A DNA stretch of 64,000 nucleotides from a bacterium. GTDB lineage: Bacteria; Desulfobacterota; Binatia; DP-6. Below, in pieces: positions 33,624 to 43,919 of the stretch. The translations under genes were made by a program, and so were the position numbers. The notes under the pieces were generated by a model. The model was not told the DNA's origin and did not search any database. It saw only the letters and a program-made list of their open reading frames with translations. The stretch covers positions 84,600 to 148,599 of the forward strand of contig JAHCID010000010.1 of NCBI GenBank assembly GCA_026129405.1, written 5' to 3'. The first letter of the stretch is position 1. The number at the start of each line of letters is the position of its first letter.

Positions 33624-34643
33624 ATGCAGCTCGACACCGGTCTCAGCCTGAGCGACATCCGTGTGGCGGGGGAGCAGGCGCGCGCCGCCGAGGCGTTCGG
33701 CTGGGACGGCGTCTGGACGGCGGAAGCGGGGCACGACCCCTTCCTCCCGTGCGTCGCCGCGGCGACGGCGACCGAGCGCGTCTCGATCGGCACCAACATC
33801 GCCGTCGCGTTCCCGCGCAGCCCGCTGGTGCACGCGCAGATGGCGTGGGACCTCCAGGCGCTGTCGCGCGGCCGCTTCGTCCTCGGCCTCGGCACCCAGG
33901 TGAAGGGACACAACGAGCGCCGCTACTCGACGAAATGGACGCCGCCGGGGCCGCGCCTGCGCGAGATGATCCAGCTGATCCGGCACATCTGGGACGTCTG
34001 GCAGAACGGCACGCGGCCGCACTTCGCCGGCGAGCACTACCAGTTCAGCCTGATGACGCCGTTCTTCAGCCCCGGGCCGATCGAGTGGCCGAAGATCCCG
34101 ATCTACATCGCCGGCGTGAACCCGTACGTGCTGCGGCTCGCCGGCGAGCTCTGCGACGGCCTCCATGCCCATCCGTTCCACTCCGCGAAGTACCTCCGCG
34201 AGACCGTGCTCCCGAACGTCGAGGCGGGCGCCCGCAAGACGGGCCGGCAGCGCAGCGACTGTGCCATCGCCACGACCGGGTTCGTCATCAGCGGCCGCAC
34301 GCGCGACGACTTCGGCCCTGCGCGCGCGCTCGTGCGCCAGCAGATCTCCTTCTACGCGTCGACGCGCGCCTATGCTCCGGTGCTCGAGGCGCACGGCTGG
34401 GGCGATCTCTCCCGGCGTCTCGGCGAGAAGGCCGCGACCGGCGACTGGGGCGGCATGGCCGAGCTCGTCACCGACGAGATGCTGGCCGTGTATGCGACGG
34501 AAGGCACGTGGGACGAGCTGCCCGGTCTGCTGAAGCGGAAGTACGACGGCCTCGTCGACCGCCTCGGACTCTACGCGATGCCGGGCATCCTCCCCGAGGG
34601 CACGGCGCTGGGTGAGCTCGTGCGGGCGATCCGAACCGCCTGA
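33624..34643 (+). CDS. F420-dependent luciferase-like oxidoreductase (TIGR03617-like)
   Basis: A 339-residue TIM-barrel enzyme of the LLM class. Characteristic stretches are GWDGVWTAEAGHDPF, SIGTNIAVAFPRSP, RFVLGLGTQVKGHNERR, WPKIPIYIAGVNPYVLRLAG and GLHAHPF. These resemble the TIGR03617 group of F420-dependent oxidoreductases common in actinobacteria and some uncultured deltaproteobacterial-grade lineages. Cofactor use (F420 or FMN) is inferred. No F420 biosynthesis gene lies in the window. Confidence 0.82.
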   Translation: MQLDTGLSLSDIRVAGEQARAAEAFGWDGVWTAEAGHDPFLPCVAAATATERVSIGTNIAVAFPRSPLVHAQMAWDLQALSRGRFVLGLGTQVKGHNERRYSTKWTPPGPRLREMIQLIRHIWDVWQNGTRPHFAGEHYQFSLMTPFFSPGPIEWPKIPIYIAGVNPYVLRLAGELCDGLHAHPFHSAKYLRETVLPNVEAGARKTGRQRSDCAIATTGFVISGRTRDDFGPARALVRQQISFYASTRAYAPVLEAHGWGDLSRRLGEKAATGDWGGMAELVTDEMLAVYATEGTWDELPGLLKRKYDGLVDRLGLYAMPGILPEGTALGELVRAIRTA

Positions 34644-34647
34644 CGGG

Positions 34648-35223
34648 TCAGCGGCGAAAGGGCAGCAGCGCCGGCACGCGCTCGGCATAGCGCTCCCACC
34701 TGGCGCCGAGCGCCTCGTGCAGGACGCGGTCCTCGAGCCGCACCTTCACGCCGACGCCGACGCCCAGCCCGATCGCCGCGCACAGCACCGCCCACGAGGG
34801 ATGCGCCAGCAGCGTCCCGACGGCGAGCAGCACGATCGCCAGATACAGCGGATGCCGCACGACGCGGTAGGCGCCGTCGGTGACCAGGCGGTGGTCGTCG
34901 CGCACGGTCACCACCGCCGACCAGTGGCGTCCGAGCGTGCGCCGTGCATGCAGGTGCAAGGCGAGCCCGGCGGCGACGAGGCCGAGGCCGAGGAGCGCCG
35001 GCAGCGGGTGGAACGCCAGCCGCCCGCCGCTCGCCCGCTCGAGCCAGGCCATGCCGGCCAGCAGCAGCGCGAAGAGCACGCCGCGCACCGCCGCCGGCGG
35101 GTTCCAGCTGCGCACCTGCGCCGCCCCCACCACCGGGACGCGCCGCGCCTGACGGAACGTGTCCACCGCGAGCACCACCCAGGCCGCCACGAGGAGCGCG
35201 TCCGTACCCTGCGCCGCCGTCAC
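34648..35223 (-). CDS. Isoprenylcysteine-carboxyl-methyltransferase-like membrane protein
   Basis: A 191-residue integral membrane protein with four or five helices. The C-terminal part has the ICMT/PEMT-type SAM-binding signature: TDGAYRVVRHPLYLAIVLL and later LEDRVLHEALGARWERYAER. Bacterial relatives methylate small molecules or lipids, but substrates are mostly unknown. A GTG 89 nt before the divergent def is preferred to a longer start that adds 24 Arg/Pro-rich residues. Confidence 0.78.
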   Translation of the reverse strand: MTAAQGTDALLVAAWVVLAVDTFRQARRVPVVGAAQVRSWNPPAAVRGVLFALLLAGMAWLERASGGRLAFHPLPALLGLGLVAAGLALHLHARRTLGRHWSAVVTVRDDHRLVTDGAYRVVRHPLYLAIVLLAVGTLLAHPSWAVLCAAIGLGVGVGVKVRLEDRVLHEALGARWERYAERVPALLPFRR

Positions 35224-35312
35224 CGCCCGCCGCCTAGACCGTCGTCGGGACGGCGTCAAACCATACGGGCTCGGTTGCCACCGCGGACCGGCCATGGAAC
35301 ACCCGAAGGATC

Positions 35313-35849
35313 ATGGCCGTGCTGAAGGTCGCGCATCTCGGACATCCCATCCTGCGTCTGGTCGCGGAGCCCGTGCCGCCCGCGGCGATCGGCTCGCGCG
35401 AGATCCAGCAGCTGATCGACGACATGCTCGACACCATGGAGGACGAGGACGGCGCCGGCCTGGCTGCGCCGCAGGTGCACGTGTCGAAGCGCATCGTCAT
35501 CTACGGCGTGCGCCACAATCCGCGCTATCCCGACGCCGACGACGTGCCGCTGACGGTCCTCGTGAACCCCGTCGTCAGCCCGGTCGGCACCGCGCAGGAG
35601 GAGGGCTGGGAGGGCTGCCTCAGCGTGCCCGACCTCCGCGGCATGGTGCCGCGCTTCACGCGCGTGACGGTCGAGGCGCTCGGGCGCGACGGCGAGCCGC
35701 TGCGCTTCACGGCCGAGGACTTCCACGCCCGCGTCGTGCAGCACGAGTGCGATCACCTCGACGGCAAGGTCTACCTCGACCGCATGCCGTCGATGGACAC
35801 GCTGACGTTCCTCCCCGAGTTCCATCGCTACTGGCTGCGCCGCGAGTGA
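35313..35849 (+). CDS. def: Peptide deformylase
   Basis: A 178-residue metal hydrolase that removes the N-formyl group from new proteins. The three motifs are all present: GAGLAAPQ, EGCLSVP (metal Cys) and QHECDHLDG (metal His pair and catalytic Glu). The stop overlaps the GTG of the downstream FAD enzyme (GTGA), an operon-like arrangement. Usual neighbours fmt or priA are absent. Confidence 0.96.
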   Translation: MAVLKVAHLGHPILRLVAEPVPPAAIGSREIQQLIDDMLDTMEDEDGAGLAAPQVHVSKRIVIYGVRHNPRYPDADDVPLTVLVNPVVSPVGTAQEEGWEGCLSVPDLRGMVPRFTRVTVEALGRDGEPLRFTAEDFHARVVQHECDHLDGKVYLDRMPSMDTLTFLPEFHRYWLRRE

Positions 35850-36967
35850 GCGCGAGCGGCGCCGACGTCGTCGTGCTGGGCGGCGGGATCGTCGGCTGCG
35901 CGATCGCACGCGAGCTGGCGCGGCGGGGTGCGGACGTCGTCGTCGTCGAGCGCGGCGAGCCGGCGGCGGAGGCGACGCGGGCTGCCGCCGGGATGGTCGC
36001 GCCGCAGGCCGAGACCGACGCGGCGGGGCCGGTGCTCCGCCTCGGCGTCGCGAGCCGCGACCGCTACCCCGCATGGGTCACGGCGATCGAGGCCGAGAGC
36101 GGCATCGACGTCGCGTTCCGCACCGACGGCATCCTCTACGTCGCGCGCTGGCCGGGCGACGCGCGCGTGCTGGCGGCGCGCGCCCGATGGCAGCGTGCCG
36201 CGGGCCTGCGCGTCCGGCAGGTGAGCGCGGCGGCCGCGCGGCGCCGCGTGCCGGCGTTGCCGCGCGACCTGCCGCTCGCGCTGCATTTCCCCGACGACCA
36301 TCGCGTCGACAACGAGCGCCTCGGGGCAGCGGTGGCGCGTGCGGCGGAGCGGGCGGGCGTCCGCCTGCGGACGCACACGGCGGTGCGCGCGATTCGCGCC
36401 CGGCGGGGTACCGTCGTCGGCATCGACACCGATCGGGGTCGCCTGGAAGCGCGCGCGGTGGTGAATGCGGCGGGTGCCTGGGCCGCTCGCATCGCACTGC
36501 CGCGCGGCAGCGCGGCGCCGCCGGTGTTCCCGGTCCGCGGGCAGATGCTCGTGCTGCATGCGCCGGGCGCGCTGCCGCTGCCGCTCTACTCGCGGCGCGT
36601 GTACCTCGTGCCGCGCCTCGACGGCCGCATCCTCGTCGGGGCCACGCGCGAGCCGGCCGAGCTCGACAAGCGGGTGACGCTGGCCGGCGCCGCGACGCTC
36701 CTCGCCGCGGCCCATGCGCTCGTGCCGGGACTCGGAGCCGCGGCCCTGGTCGGCCATTGGGCGGGGCTGCGCCCGGGCACGCCCGACGGACGGCCGATCC
36801 TCGGCCCCGCGCCCGATCTCGCGGGACTGTGGCTCGCGACCGGGCACTACCGGCACGGCATCCTGCTCGCGCCGGCGACGGCCGAGGCGATCGCCGACCT
36901 GGTGACCGGCGGTCGCACGGCGCTGCCGATCGTCGGCATGGCGCCGCGGCGCTTCGCGCGGGGCTAG
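35846..36967 (+). CDS. thiO: Glycine oxidase-like FAD enzyme ThiO
   Basis: A 373-residue D-amino-acid-oxidase-fold flavoprotein. It has the ADP-binding site VVVLGGGIVGCAIARELARR with Glu at the strand end (VVERGE), AAAGMVAPQAE, PVRGQMLVL, and near the C-terminus HWAGLRPGTPDGRPILG and TGHYRHGILLAP. These features match ThiO, which makes dehydroglycine for thiamin thiazole synthesis. No other thi gene is nearby, so a related amine oxidase is possible. The GTG start overlaps the def stop. It meets rng tail to tail. Confidence 0.85.
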   Translation: MSASGADVVVLGGGIVGCAIARELARRGADVVVVERGEPAAEATRAAAGMVAPQAETDAAGPVLRLGVASRDRYPAWVTAIEAESGIDVAFRTDGILYVARWPGDARVLAARARWQRAAGLRVRQVSAAAARRRVPALPRDLPLALHFPDDHRVDNERLGAAVARAAERAGVRLRTHTAVRAIRARRGTVVGIDTDRGRLEARAVVNAAGAWAARIALPRGSAAPPVFPVRGQMLVLHAPGALPLPLYSRRVYLVPRLDGRILVGATREPAELDKRVTLAGAATLLAAAHALVPGLGAAALVGHWAGLRPGTPDGRPILGPAPDLAGLWLATGHYRHGILLAPATAEAIADLVTGGRTALPIVGMAPRRFARG

Positions 36968-38601
36968 CGGACGACGACCTGCACGGCGCCGCGCTCGAGC
37001 GAGGCGTCGCCCTCGAGCACGATCTCCGTGCCGAGCCGCTTCTCGACCGCCGCGACGGTCGTCGTACGGTGGAGGGCGAGGAACTCGGCGACGTCCGGCG
37101 GCACGCGCAGCGCCAGGATCGTCCGCTCGGTGCGGCCCACGACCTCGCGCTGGAGGCGGCGGAGCGCGTCGTAGGCGAGCGTCTCGGCCGAGCGCTCGCG
37201 CCCATGGCCGTCGCAGTGCGGGCAGGGTGCGGTGAGCAGCTGCTCGAGGCTCTCGCGCGTCCGCTTGCGTGTCATCTGGACCAGCCCGAGCTCCGAGATG
37301 CGCAGCACGTTCGAGCGCGCCTTGTCCTTGCGCATCGCCTCCTGGAGCGCGTCGAACACCTTCTTGCGGTTCGCCAGCTTCTCCATGTCGATGAAGTCGA
37401 TGACGATGATGCCGCCGATGTTGCGCAGGCGGAGCTGCTGCACGACCTGCTTCGCGGCCTCGAGGTTCGTGCGCAGGACGGTCTCTTCCTGGTCCGTCTT
37501 GCCGACGTAGCGGCCGGTGTTGACGTCGACGGTGGTCAGCGATTCGGTCTGATCGAAGATCAGGTAGCCGCCCGACTTGAGCCAGACGCGCCGGTCGAGC
37601 GCGCGCACGATCTTGGTCTCGACGCCGTGCTGGTCGAACAGCGGCGTCGAGCCCTCGTAGTGGTGCACGCGCGAGGTGAGGCGCGGCATCGTGGCTTCGA
37701 CGAACTCGACGACGCGCGCATGGTCGTCGGGGTCGTCGACCACGAGCCGCTCGACGTCGGAGGTGAACAGGTCGCGCACCGTGCGCAGCGGCAGGTCGAG
37801 ATCCTGGTGGATCAGCGACGGGGCGGTGGCGCCGTCGGCGACCTTCTGGACGTGGCTCCAGAGGCGGGTGAGGAAGCGCACGTCGTCGTGGATGTCGCGC
37901 TTGGTCGCGCCCTCGCAGGCGGTGCGCACGATGAGGCCGCCCTCGGCGGGGCGCTCGGCCTCGACGATCTCGCGCAGGCGGTCACGCTCGGCCGGGTCCT
38001 CGATGCGCCGCGAGATGCCGATGTGGCGCGTGCCCGGCATGTACACGAGGTGACGGCCGGGTAGGGAGATGTGCGCCGTCACGCGGGCGCCCTTCGTCCC
38101 CATCGGCTCCTTCGCGACCTGGACCAGCAGCTCCTCGCCCTTCTTGAGACGCTCCTCGATGGGCGGCAGCGGGACGCGGCGGCGCGGCGGCCGGCCGTCC
38201 TCGCTCTCGCCCTCGGGATCGGCCTCGCCCTCGGCGCGGGCGGCGGGCTCGGCGGCGTCGCCGTCGGGCGCCGGCTCGGGCGGGTAGGCGGCGGCCGGCT
38301 CCGCGGCCGGCTCGGGCGCGGTCTCGTCGGCGAGGACCGCGTCGTCCTGAGCGATCTGCGGCGGCAGCGTCTCGGGCAGCGCGAGATCGGAGACGTGCAG
38401 GAACGCCGCCTTCTCGAGTCCGATGTCGAGGAACGCGGCCTGCATGCCGGGCAGCACGCGGACGACCTTGCCCTTGTAGATGTTGCCGGCGATGCCGCGC
38501 TCGTGGTGGCGCTCGATGTGCAGCTCGACGAGCGTCGTGTCTTCGAGCACGGCCACCCGCGTCTCCCAGCGGGCCGCGTTGATCAGGATCTGCTTGTGCA
38601 C
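36964..38601 (-). CDS. rng: Ribonuclease G/E family protein
   Basis: A 545-residue endoribonuclease. It has an S1 domain (GNIYKGKVVRVLPGMQAAFL, DIGLEKAAFLHVSDL) interrupted by an insertion of about 55 acidic and Pro/Ala residues (about 80-135), then EPMGTKGARVTAHISLPGR. The DNase-I-like catalytic region has FDQTESLTTVDVNTGRYVGK and GGIIVIDFIDM (metal Asp residues), and the Zn-link is CPHCDGHG. It matches RNase G in length without an RNase E scaffold tail. It starts 1 nt after the stop of the radical SAM gene, a widely conserved pairing. Confidence 0.95.
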   Translation of the reverse strand: MHKQILINAARWETRVAVLEDTTLVELHIERHHERGIAGNIYKGKVVRVLPGMQAAFLDIGLEKAAFLHVSDLALPETLPPQIAQDDAVLADETAPEPAAEPAAAYPPEPAPDGDAAEPAARAEGEADPEGESEDGRPPRRRVPLPPIEERLKKGEELLVQVAKEPMGTKGARVTAHISLPGRHLVYMPGTRHIGISRRIEDPAERDRLREIVEAERPAEGGLIVRTACEGATKRDIHDDVRFLTRLWSHVQKVADGATAPSLIHQDLDLPLRTVRDLFTSDVERLVVDDPDDHARVVEFVEATMPRLTSRVHHYEGSTPLFDQHGVETKIVRALDRRVWLKSGGYLIFDQTESLTTVDVNTGRYVGKTDQEETVLRTNLEAAKQVVQQLRLRNIGGIIVIDFIDMEKLANRKKVFDALQEAMRKDKARSNVLRISELGLVQMTRKRTRESLEQLLTAPCPHCDGHGRERSAETLAYDALRRLQREVVGRTERTILALRVPPDVAEFLALHRTTTVAAVEKRLGTEIVLEGDASLERGAVQVVVR

Positions 38602-38602
38602 G

Positions 38603-41419
38603 TCAGGACGCCGCCGCGGCAGGATCGAGGTCGTGGAAGCGGGTCGCCACCTTGTGCACGTGCAGGGTGGGGAGGACGCCCGGGTCGAGCGCCAGCAGCT
38701 CGCCGACGACGACCGGCGGTCGCAGCGTCCCCTCGGGGCCGACGGCGATGTCGACGCGCAGCCGATCGGGGCCGGCGAGCTCGACGCGCTCGACGCTGCG
38801 CCGCGCGTCGACGACCCGCTCGCCGTGCTTGCCGACCTTGCGCACGAGCAGCTCGGGGGCGTCGGCGAAGCGCCGGACGGCGTCGGCGAGCGCCTCGGGC
38901 GTCGGCGGGGCGTCGAGCGGTGCCAGGTCGACCTCGAACGAGTACGCGGCGATCGACTGGTCGATGCTGCGCTCGGCGCGCGGAACCTCGTGCACCGACG
39001 TCGGCTCGAGCCCCTCGGGCAGCTCCGCGATCAGGCGGCGCAGCACCTCGGCCGGGTCGAGCACGCGCGTCAGCTCGACGTCGAGATGCTCGTCGTCGCT
39101 CGAGAAGCCGACCGGCAGGGCGGGGCCGAACGCGATGCGCGGCATGGGGTGGTGGCCGCGCGAGTAGGCGACCGGCAGGGCGGCACGCCGGGCGGCGCGC
39201 TGCACGATCGTGCCCAGCTCGCGGGTGCCGATGAAGCGGGCCGGCCCGACCTTGCGGTAGCGGACGCGCAGACGCTGGACGGGTGCCGGCGTGTCGAGGT
39301 CGGGGGTCAGCGACGACGGGACCGCGCCCAGCCACTCCTCGGCGTTGCCGTCGCCGCCGGGCCCCGGGCCGTCGGGCCCGGTGCCGAGCGTCGCGGGCAG
39401 CGGCGCTTCGCGGACCGCGTCGGGCCGCGGCGCCACCGGCAGCCGCGCGGCGCGGCGCTCGGCGACACGTGTGCGGATGGTGCGCCACGCCCGGGTCTCC
39501 CAGGCGGGCAGGGGATCGGCGGTGTCGTCGGCGGGCACCGCCAGCTCGGCCCAGCGCGACACCTGCGCGCCGCGATGGTCGCTGCCGCGGGCGCCGTCGG
39601 GGTGGTAGTCGACGTTGCGGATCGCCTTGAAGTCGCATGCACCGCAATAGGTGCAGCGCTCGACCGAGCAGTCGGGCGTCAGCACGCCCTCGACCGCGCG
39701 GGCGAGGTCGCGGGCGAGGAACGTACGGCTGACGCCGGCGTCGAGGTGGTCCCAGGGCAGCACCTCGTCGAGCCCGCGCCGGCGCAGGTGGCCGTCGCCG
39801 CCCAGGCCGTGCTCGGCGAGCGCGGCCTGCCAGACGTCGAGGCGGCACTGGTCGGACCAGCCGTCGAAGCGGGCGCCGCGTCGCTGCGCGGTCTCGACGA
39901 CGTCGGCGAGACGCCGATCGCCGCGCGCGAACACGCCCTCGAGCCACGACAGACGCGGATCGTGCCACTTGAACTCGACGCCGCGCCGCCGCAGCTCGTG
40001 GCGCAGCAGCGCATGCCGCGCTTCGGTCTCGGCGACGGTGAGCTGTCCCGCCCACTGGAAAGGCGTGTGCGGCTTCGGCGAGAAGGTCGAGACGCTGGCG
40101 GTGACCTTCAGCCGGCCCTTGGCGGCGCGCTTCACGCGGCCGGCCAGCTCGGCGATGCCGCGCACGTCGTCCTCGGTCTCGCTGGGCAGGCCGATCATGA
40201 AATAGAGCTTCAGGCTGCGCCACCCGAGGTCGGCGAAGAGCCGGGCGGCGTCGAGCAGCTCTTCTTCGCGATACTCCTTCTGGATGACGTCGCGCAGACG
40301 CTGCGTGCCGGCCTCGGGGGCGAGGGTGAAGCCCGTCTTCCGCACGCGGCGGATCTCCTCGAGGATCTTCGGCGACAGCGCGTCGACGCGTGTCGACGGC
40401 AGCGAGACGGCGACGCGCTCGGGCGCGAGGCGGTCCATCAGCGTCTTCAGGACGGGATTGACGCCGCTGTAGTCGCCGGTCGAGAGCGAGAGCAGCGAGA
40501 CCTCCTCGTAGCCGGTGCGCTGCATGAGCGCCGTCGTGTGCTCGACCACGCGCTCCGGATTCCGCTCGCGCAGCGGACGGTAGATGTAGCCCGCCTGGCA
40601 GAAGCGGCAGCCCTTCACGCAGCCGCGCATCACCTCGACGCTGGCCCGGTCGTGGACGACGCCGAGATTGGGGACGACGGGATTCGCCGGCAGCGGCACG
40701 GCGTCGAGGTCGGGCAGGACGCGCTTCGCGACCTGCGCGGGACCGCCGGCGGTGGGCTCGACGGCGAGGAGCGCGCCGCCGTCGGCGTATCGCGGCACGA
40801 ACAGCGCCGGCACGTAGACCCCGGGGATGTCGGCCAGCGCGCGCAGCAGCACGCTGCGATCGTCCCCGCGATGCGCGGCGACGGCGTCGCACAGCTCGCC
40901 GACCACGTGCTCGCCGTCGCCGAGCACGACGGCGTCGAGGAACGGCGCGATCGGCTCGGGGTTGAACGCACAGGGTCCGCCCCCGACGACCACCGGATCA
41001 CCGGTCCCGCGGTCGGCGCTGCGCAGCGGGATGCCGCCCAGCTCGAGCATGGTGAGGAGGTTCGTGTAGGTCAGCTCGTACTGGAGGCTGAAGCCGACCA
41101 CGTCGAAGTCGTGCAGGGCGCGATGGCTCTCGAGCGATACGAGCGGGAGCCCATGGCGGCGGAGCAGGGCCTCGAGGTCGGTCCACGGCGCGTAGCAGCG
41201 CTCGGCAGCGACGTCGGGCCGCCGATTGAGGACGTCGTAGAGGATCTGCAGCCCGAGGTGGGACTGCGCGATCTCGTAGACCTCCGGAAACGCGAGCGCG
41301 AAGCGGACGCGCACCTGCGCATCGTCCTTGCGCACCGAGCCGCGCTCGTTCCCGAGGTAGCGGCCCGGCTTCTCGACCAGCGGAAGGAGCCGCTCGTACT
41401 CGGCGCGGTAGGTGCGCAT
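38603..41419 (-). CDS. B12-binding-like radical SAM protein with TIGR03936 C-terminal domain
   Basis: A 938-residue protein of the TIGR03960 type. The N-terminal 200 residues form a Rossmann-like domain ([30 protein letters not shown]). The radical SAM core has [13 protein letters not shown] (C-x3-C-x2-C cluster), [21 protein letters not shown] and [14 protein letters not shown] second cysteine set ([17 protein letters not shown]) follows. The last 230 residues ([20 protein letters not shown]) are the TIGR03936 domain, often fused here. Function is unknown; the constant association with RNase G suggests an RNA or ribosome role. Confidence 0.9.
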   Translation of the reverse strand: MRTYRAEYERLLPLVEKPGRYLGNERGSVRKDDAQVRVRFALAFPEVYEIAQSHLGLQILYDVLNRRPDVAAERCYAPWTDLEALLRRHGLPLVSLESHRALHDFDVVGFSLQYELTYTNLLTMLELGGIPLRSADRGTGDPVVVGGGPCAFNPEPIAPFLDAVVLGDGEHVVGELCDAVAAHRGDDRSVLLRALADIPGVYVPALFVPRYADGGALLAVEPTAGGPAQVAKRVLPDLDAVPLPANPVVPNLGVVHDRASVEVMRGCVKGCRFCQAGYIYRPLRERNPERVVEHTTALMQRTGYEEVSLLSLSTGDYSGVNPVLKTLMDRLAPERVAVSLPSTRVDALSPKILEEIRRVRKTGFTLAPEAGTQRLRDVIQKEYREEELLDAARLFADLGWRSLKLYFMIGLPSETEDDVRGIAELAGRVKRAAKGRLKVTASVSTFSPKPHTPFQWAGQLTVAETEARHALLRHELRRRGVEFKWHDPRLSWLEGVFARGDRRLADVVETAQRRGARFDGWSDQCRLDVWQAALAEHGLGGDGHLRRRGLDEVLPWDHLDAGVSRTFLARDLARAVEGVLTPDCSVERCTYCGACDFKAIRNVDYHPDGARGSDHRGAQVSRWAELAVPADDTADPLPAWETRAWRTIRTRVAERRAARLPVAPRPDAVREAPLPATLGTGPDGPGPGGDGNAEEWLGAVPSSLTPDLDTPAPVQRLRVRYRKVGPARFIGTRELGTIVQRAARRAALPVAYSRGHHPMPRIAFGPALPVGFSSDDEHLDVELTRVLDPAEVLRRLIAELPEGLEPTSVHEVPRAERSIDQSIAAYSFEVDLAPLDAPPTPEALADAVRRFADAPELLVRKVGKHGERVVDARRSVERVELAGPDRLRVDIAVGPEGTLRPPVVVGELLALDPGVLPTLHVHKVATRFHDLDPAAAAS

Positions 41420-41507
41420 GAAGGGGGCGGAGTATAGGGAGGGGCCCGCGAGCGTTCAACGCCGACCGGCTTGCCAGCGTGCCGAGCGGGGCCTAAGATC
41501 GGCGCCG

Positions 41508-41711
41508 ATGTTCGGTCTCGGTGTCGGCGAGCTTCTGATCGTCCTCGTGATCATCCTCGTGGTGTTCGGCGCGGGGAAGCTTCCCGAGGTGATGGGGAGC
41601 ATGGGGAAGGGGATCAACTCCTTCAAGAAGGGCCTCCGTGAGCCGCCTGAGATCGACGTCACCCCGGGCAAGGACGACGCCCCAGCCAAGACCGAGCCCG
41701 AGCGGCGCTAG
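41508..41711 (+). CDS. tatA: Twin-arginine translocase subunit TatA/TatE
   Basis: A 67-residue protein with the TatA plan: a short N-terminal membrane helix ([20 protein letters not shown]), hinge FGAGKLPE, an amphipathic helix ([17 protein letters not shown]) and an acidic tail. TatA forms the folded-protein translocation pore. tatB and tatC are not in the window, so this may be a scattered or second copy. The ATG is chosen because the helix starts right after it. The stop overlaps the convergent neighbour by 4 nt. Confidence 0.93.
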   Translation: MFGLGVGELLIVLVIILVVFGAGKLPEVMGSMGKGINSFKKGLREPPEIDVTPGKDDAPAKTEPERR

Positions 41712-42730
41712 TCGGCCGGCCCGCCGCGGCGCACGCCGACGACCTCGACGGTATAGTCGTCGAGCGGCACGGGCGGCGATACGAAGGCGACCAGGAACGG
41801 CGCCTGCGCGCCCGGCCCGAGCGTCCAGTCCTTGGGCGGGGTCAGGGTCTGCAGGAGGTCGATCTCGCGTACCGACAGGTCGCGGATGCCCTTCGGGGCA
41901 GCACCGCAGAAGACGGTCTGCCGCAGCTCCGTCGGCCCATGGACGCGGGCCTGTATCTGCACGCCGCTCACCGCGATCGGCGCGTTGTTGATGGCCGTGC
42001 CGGCGACGACGAAGACCAGGTTGTCGCCGTGGACGCGCTGGTACTCGCCGCGCAGGTCGGCGAGCTGGATGCTGGCGGGGCTGAGCCGCACGTCCGACAG
42101 CTGCTGGCCCACGACCGGGAGGCCGCCCAGCAGCTCGCCCACGCGGCGCGGATGCGTGTAGAGGTAGATGGACAGCACCGCGTAGGCCAGCGTCACCGCG
42201 AGCATGCTGCGGAGGGCGAAGCGGGCGGGGGAGCCGGTGGCGCGCGGCGCGTCGTCCTCGTCGTCGGCAGCGCCCGTGCGCCGTGCGCGGCTCCTGCGCG
42301 GCGGCGGCGCCGCCGGCTCGTCGTCCGCCTCCACCTCGTCCTCGTCGTCCTCGTCGGTCGTGAACTCCTCGGCCGGGGGCGGCACGCGCCGGGCGGCCGG
42401 GCGACGCGGCGGCGGGGCCGGCTCGTCGTCCTCGTCCGGCTCCTCGTCCTCTTCGGGTTCGGGCGCCGGCTCGGGCCTGGTGCCGACGGGCGGCTTGCGA
42501 CGCTTCGCACGCGCCGGGGGCGCCGGGGCGTCGTCGTCCTCGGCGTCGTCGAAGCGGAAGCGCTCGTCGTCCGCCTCGGGGTCCGCCGCGTCGAGCGACG
42601 GCGCCTCGAGTCCCTCCTCGGGGTCGAAGACGTGGTCGCAACGCGTGCAGCGCAGACTCGGGCGGCTCTGGAGCCGCGAGCGCGGTGGCATCTGGTACCG
42701 CGTCTCGCAGTGCGGGCAGGTGACCGTCAT
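41708..42730 (-). CDS. Zinc-ribbon / DUF3426-like membrane protein
   Basis: A 340-residue protein. It starts with an MJ0042-type zinc ribbon (CPHCETRY and [10 protein letters not shown]). A long disordered Pro/Glu/Asp/Arg linker (about residues 45-160) follows, then one membrane helix ([15 protein letters not shown]) and a beta-rich domain of the DUF3426 type ([20 protein letters not shown]). The zinc ribbon faces the cytoplasm and the beta domain the periplasm. Such proteins are common in proteobacteria and have no assigned function. Confidence 0.8.
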   Translation of the reverse strand: MTVTCPHCETRYQMPPRSRLQSRPSLRCTRCDHVFDPEEGLEAPSLDAADPEADDERFRFDDAEDDDAPAPPARAKRRKPPVGTRPEPAPEPEEDEEPDEDDEPAPPPRRPAARRVPPPAEEFTTDEDDEDEVEADDEPAAPPPRRSRARRTGAADDEDDAPRATGSPARFALRSMLAVTLAYAVLSIYLYTHPRRVGELLGGLPVVGQQLSDVRLSPASIQLADLRGEYQRVHGDNLVFVVAGTAINNAPIAVSGVQIQARVHGPTELRQTVFCGAAPKGIRDLSVREIDLLQTLTPPKDWTLGPGAQAPFLVAFVSPPVPLDDYTVEVVGVRRGGPAD

Positions 42731-42860
42731 GCGGCGCGCCGTGGTCCTTGCGCGGCGCGACCTCGCCGTCCGGGCACGATGGATCGTGCCGCCTGACGCC
42801 GGCCCACCGCCTCCACCCCCACCATGTGGGCGCGACGCATAGCGACGCGTCGGACGGGCG

Positions 42861-43919
42861 TCAACCGCGTGCGGGGGCGCTGCGCGCGAGCGCCTGGCGG
42901 ACGATGCCGTGGAAGAAGAACAGGCTCAGCAGCAGCGGGATCACGTGGTAGCAGAGCCGGAAGATCAGGACGGCCACGACCGAGGCCTCGAGCGGCACGC
43001 CCATGCTGACGAAGACCGCGGTCATCGAGCCCTCGAGCAGGCCGAGCCCGCCTGGGACGAACGACACCAGCGACACGAAGAGGCCGATCCCGAAGCCGAC
43101 CAGGACGACGCCGGGCGGCAGGGGGTGGTTCACCGCCCGGAACGCGGCCCACAGGATGCCGATGGTCAGCACCCAGTCGAGGCAGATCCATAGCGTCGGC
43201 CCGACCATGCGGTCCTTGCGCGCGAGCAGGAACTGGAAGCCCTGGTCGAGGTTGCCCTGGAAGCGCCACATGCGGAACCGGTTCGGCGTCCAGCGCGGCG
43301 CCATGCGCGCGAGGAGCCGGTGGGTGGCATTGGCGATGAAGACGAGCGTCACCCGCCGCAGTGGGCGGTGCAGGACGAGGACCAGGCCGTAGATCAGGAC
43401 GGCGGCGAAGAGCACGAGGAGCGTCGTCGCCGCGACCAGCGCCCCGCCGTGCAACTGCTGGCGGGTGAGGAGCGAGACGAACGCGGCCAGGCAGAAGGCC
43501 AGCAGCGTGAAGTTGGTGATGAACGTCTGCGCCAGCGAGATCAGGACCGCGCGTCCGGACGGGACACCCTGTTGGCCGAGCAGGAGCATGCGCACCGCGA
43601 AGCCCGAGATGCCCGCCGTGGTGACGATGTAGTTCACCGTGTTCGAGACCAGCGTGATGCGCACCCAGGTCCACAGCGGCAGGCCGTAGCCGGCGGCGGT
43701 GGCGATGCCCCGATACGACGCGGCCATCACCACGTAGGACAGGAACGAGAAGAAGAGCGGTTCGACCAGCGCCGCGGGCTCGATCGCCGCCGCGGTGTGC
43801 AGCAGCTCCTTGCCGTCGGCGAGGAGGACGAGCCCGATCAGGATGGCGACGCCGAGCAGGACGGCGGCGACGACCATACGATGCGAGTCGCGGGCAGGAG
43901 TATCAGTCGCGGTCTGCAC
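42861..43919 (-). CDS. Lysylphosphatidylglycerol-synthase-like transmembrane protein
   Basis: A 352-residue polytopic membrane protein with about eight helices. It shows the family motifs TAGISGFAVRMLLLGQQGVP and LVSFVPGGLGLLEGSM (PF03706, the flippase half of MprF without the synthase). Relatives flip lipids or act with glycosyltransferases. The GTT/ATG start region overlaps the stop of the peptidase gene by 17 nt, suggesting co-expression. A gap of 130 nt separates it from the zinc-ribbon gene. Confidence 0.85.
   Translation of the reverse strand: MQTATDTPARDSHRMVVAAVLLGVAILIGLVLLADGKELLHTAAAIEPAALVEPLFFSFLSYVVMAASYRGIATAAGYGLPLWTWVRITLVSNTVNYIVTTAGISGFAVRMLLLGQQGVPSGRAVLISLAQTFITNFTLLAFCLAAFVSLLTRQQLHGGALVAATTLLVLFAAVLIYGLVLVLHRPLRRVTLVFIANATHRLLARMAPRWTPNRFRMWRFQGNLDQGFQFLLARKDRMVGPTLWICLDWVLTIGILWAAFRAVNHPLPPGVVLVGFGIGLFVSLVSFVPGGLGLLEGSMTAVFVSMGVPLEASVVAVLIFRLCYHVIPLLLSLFFFHGIVRQALARSAPARG

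Noticed and set aside
38480..41437. Open frame of 985 codons antisense to the radical SAM gene
   Set aside because: Its translation is low complexity, while the minus-strand frame has the radical SAM cysteines and conserved neighbours.
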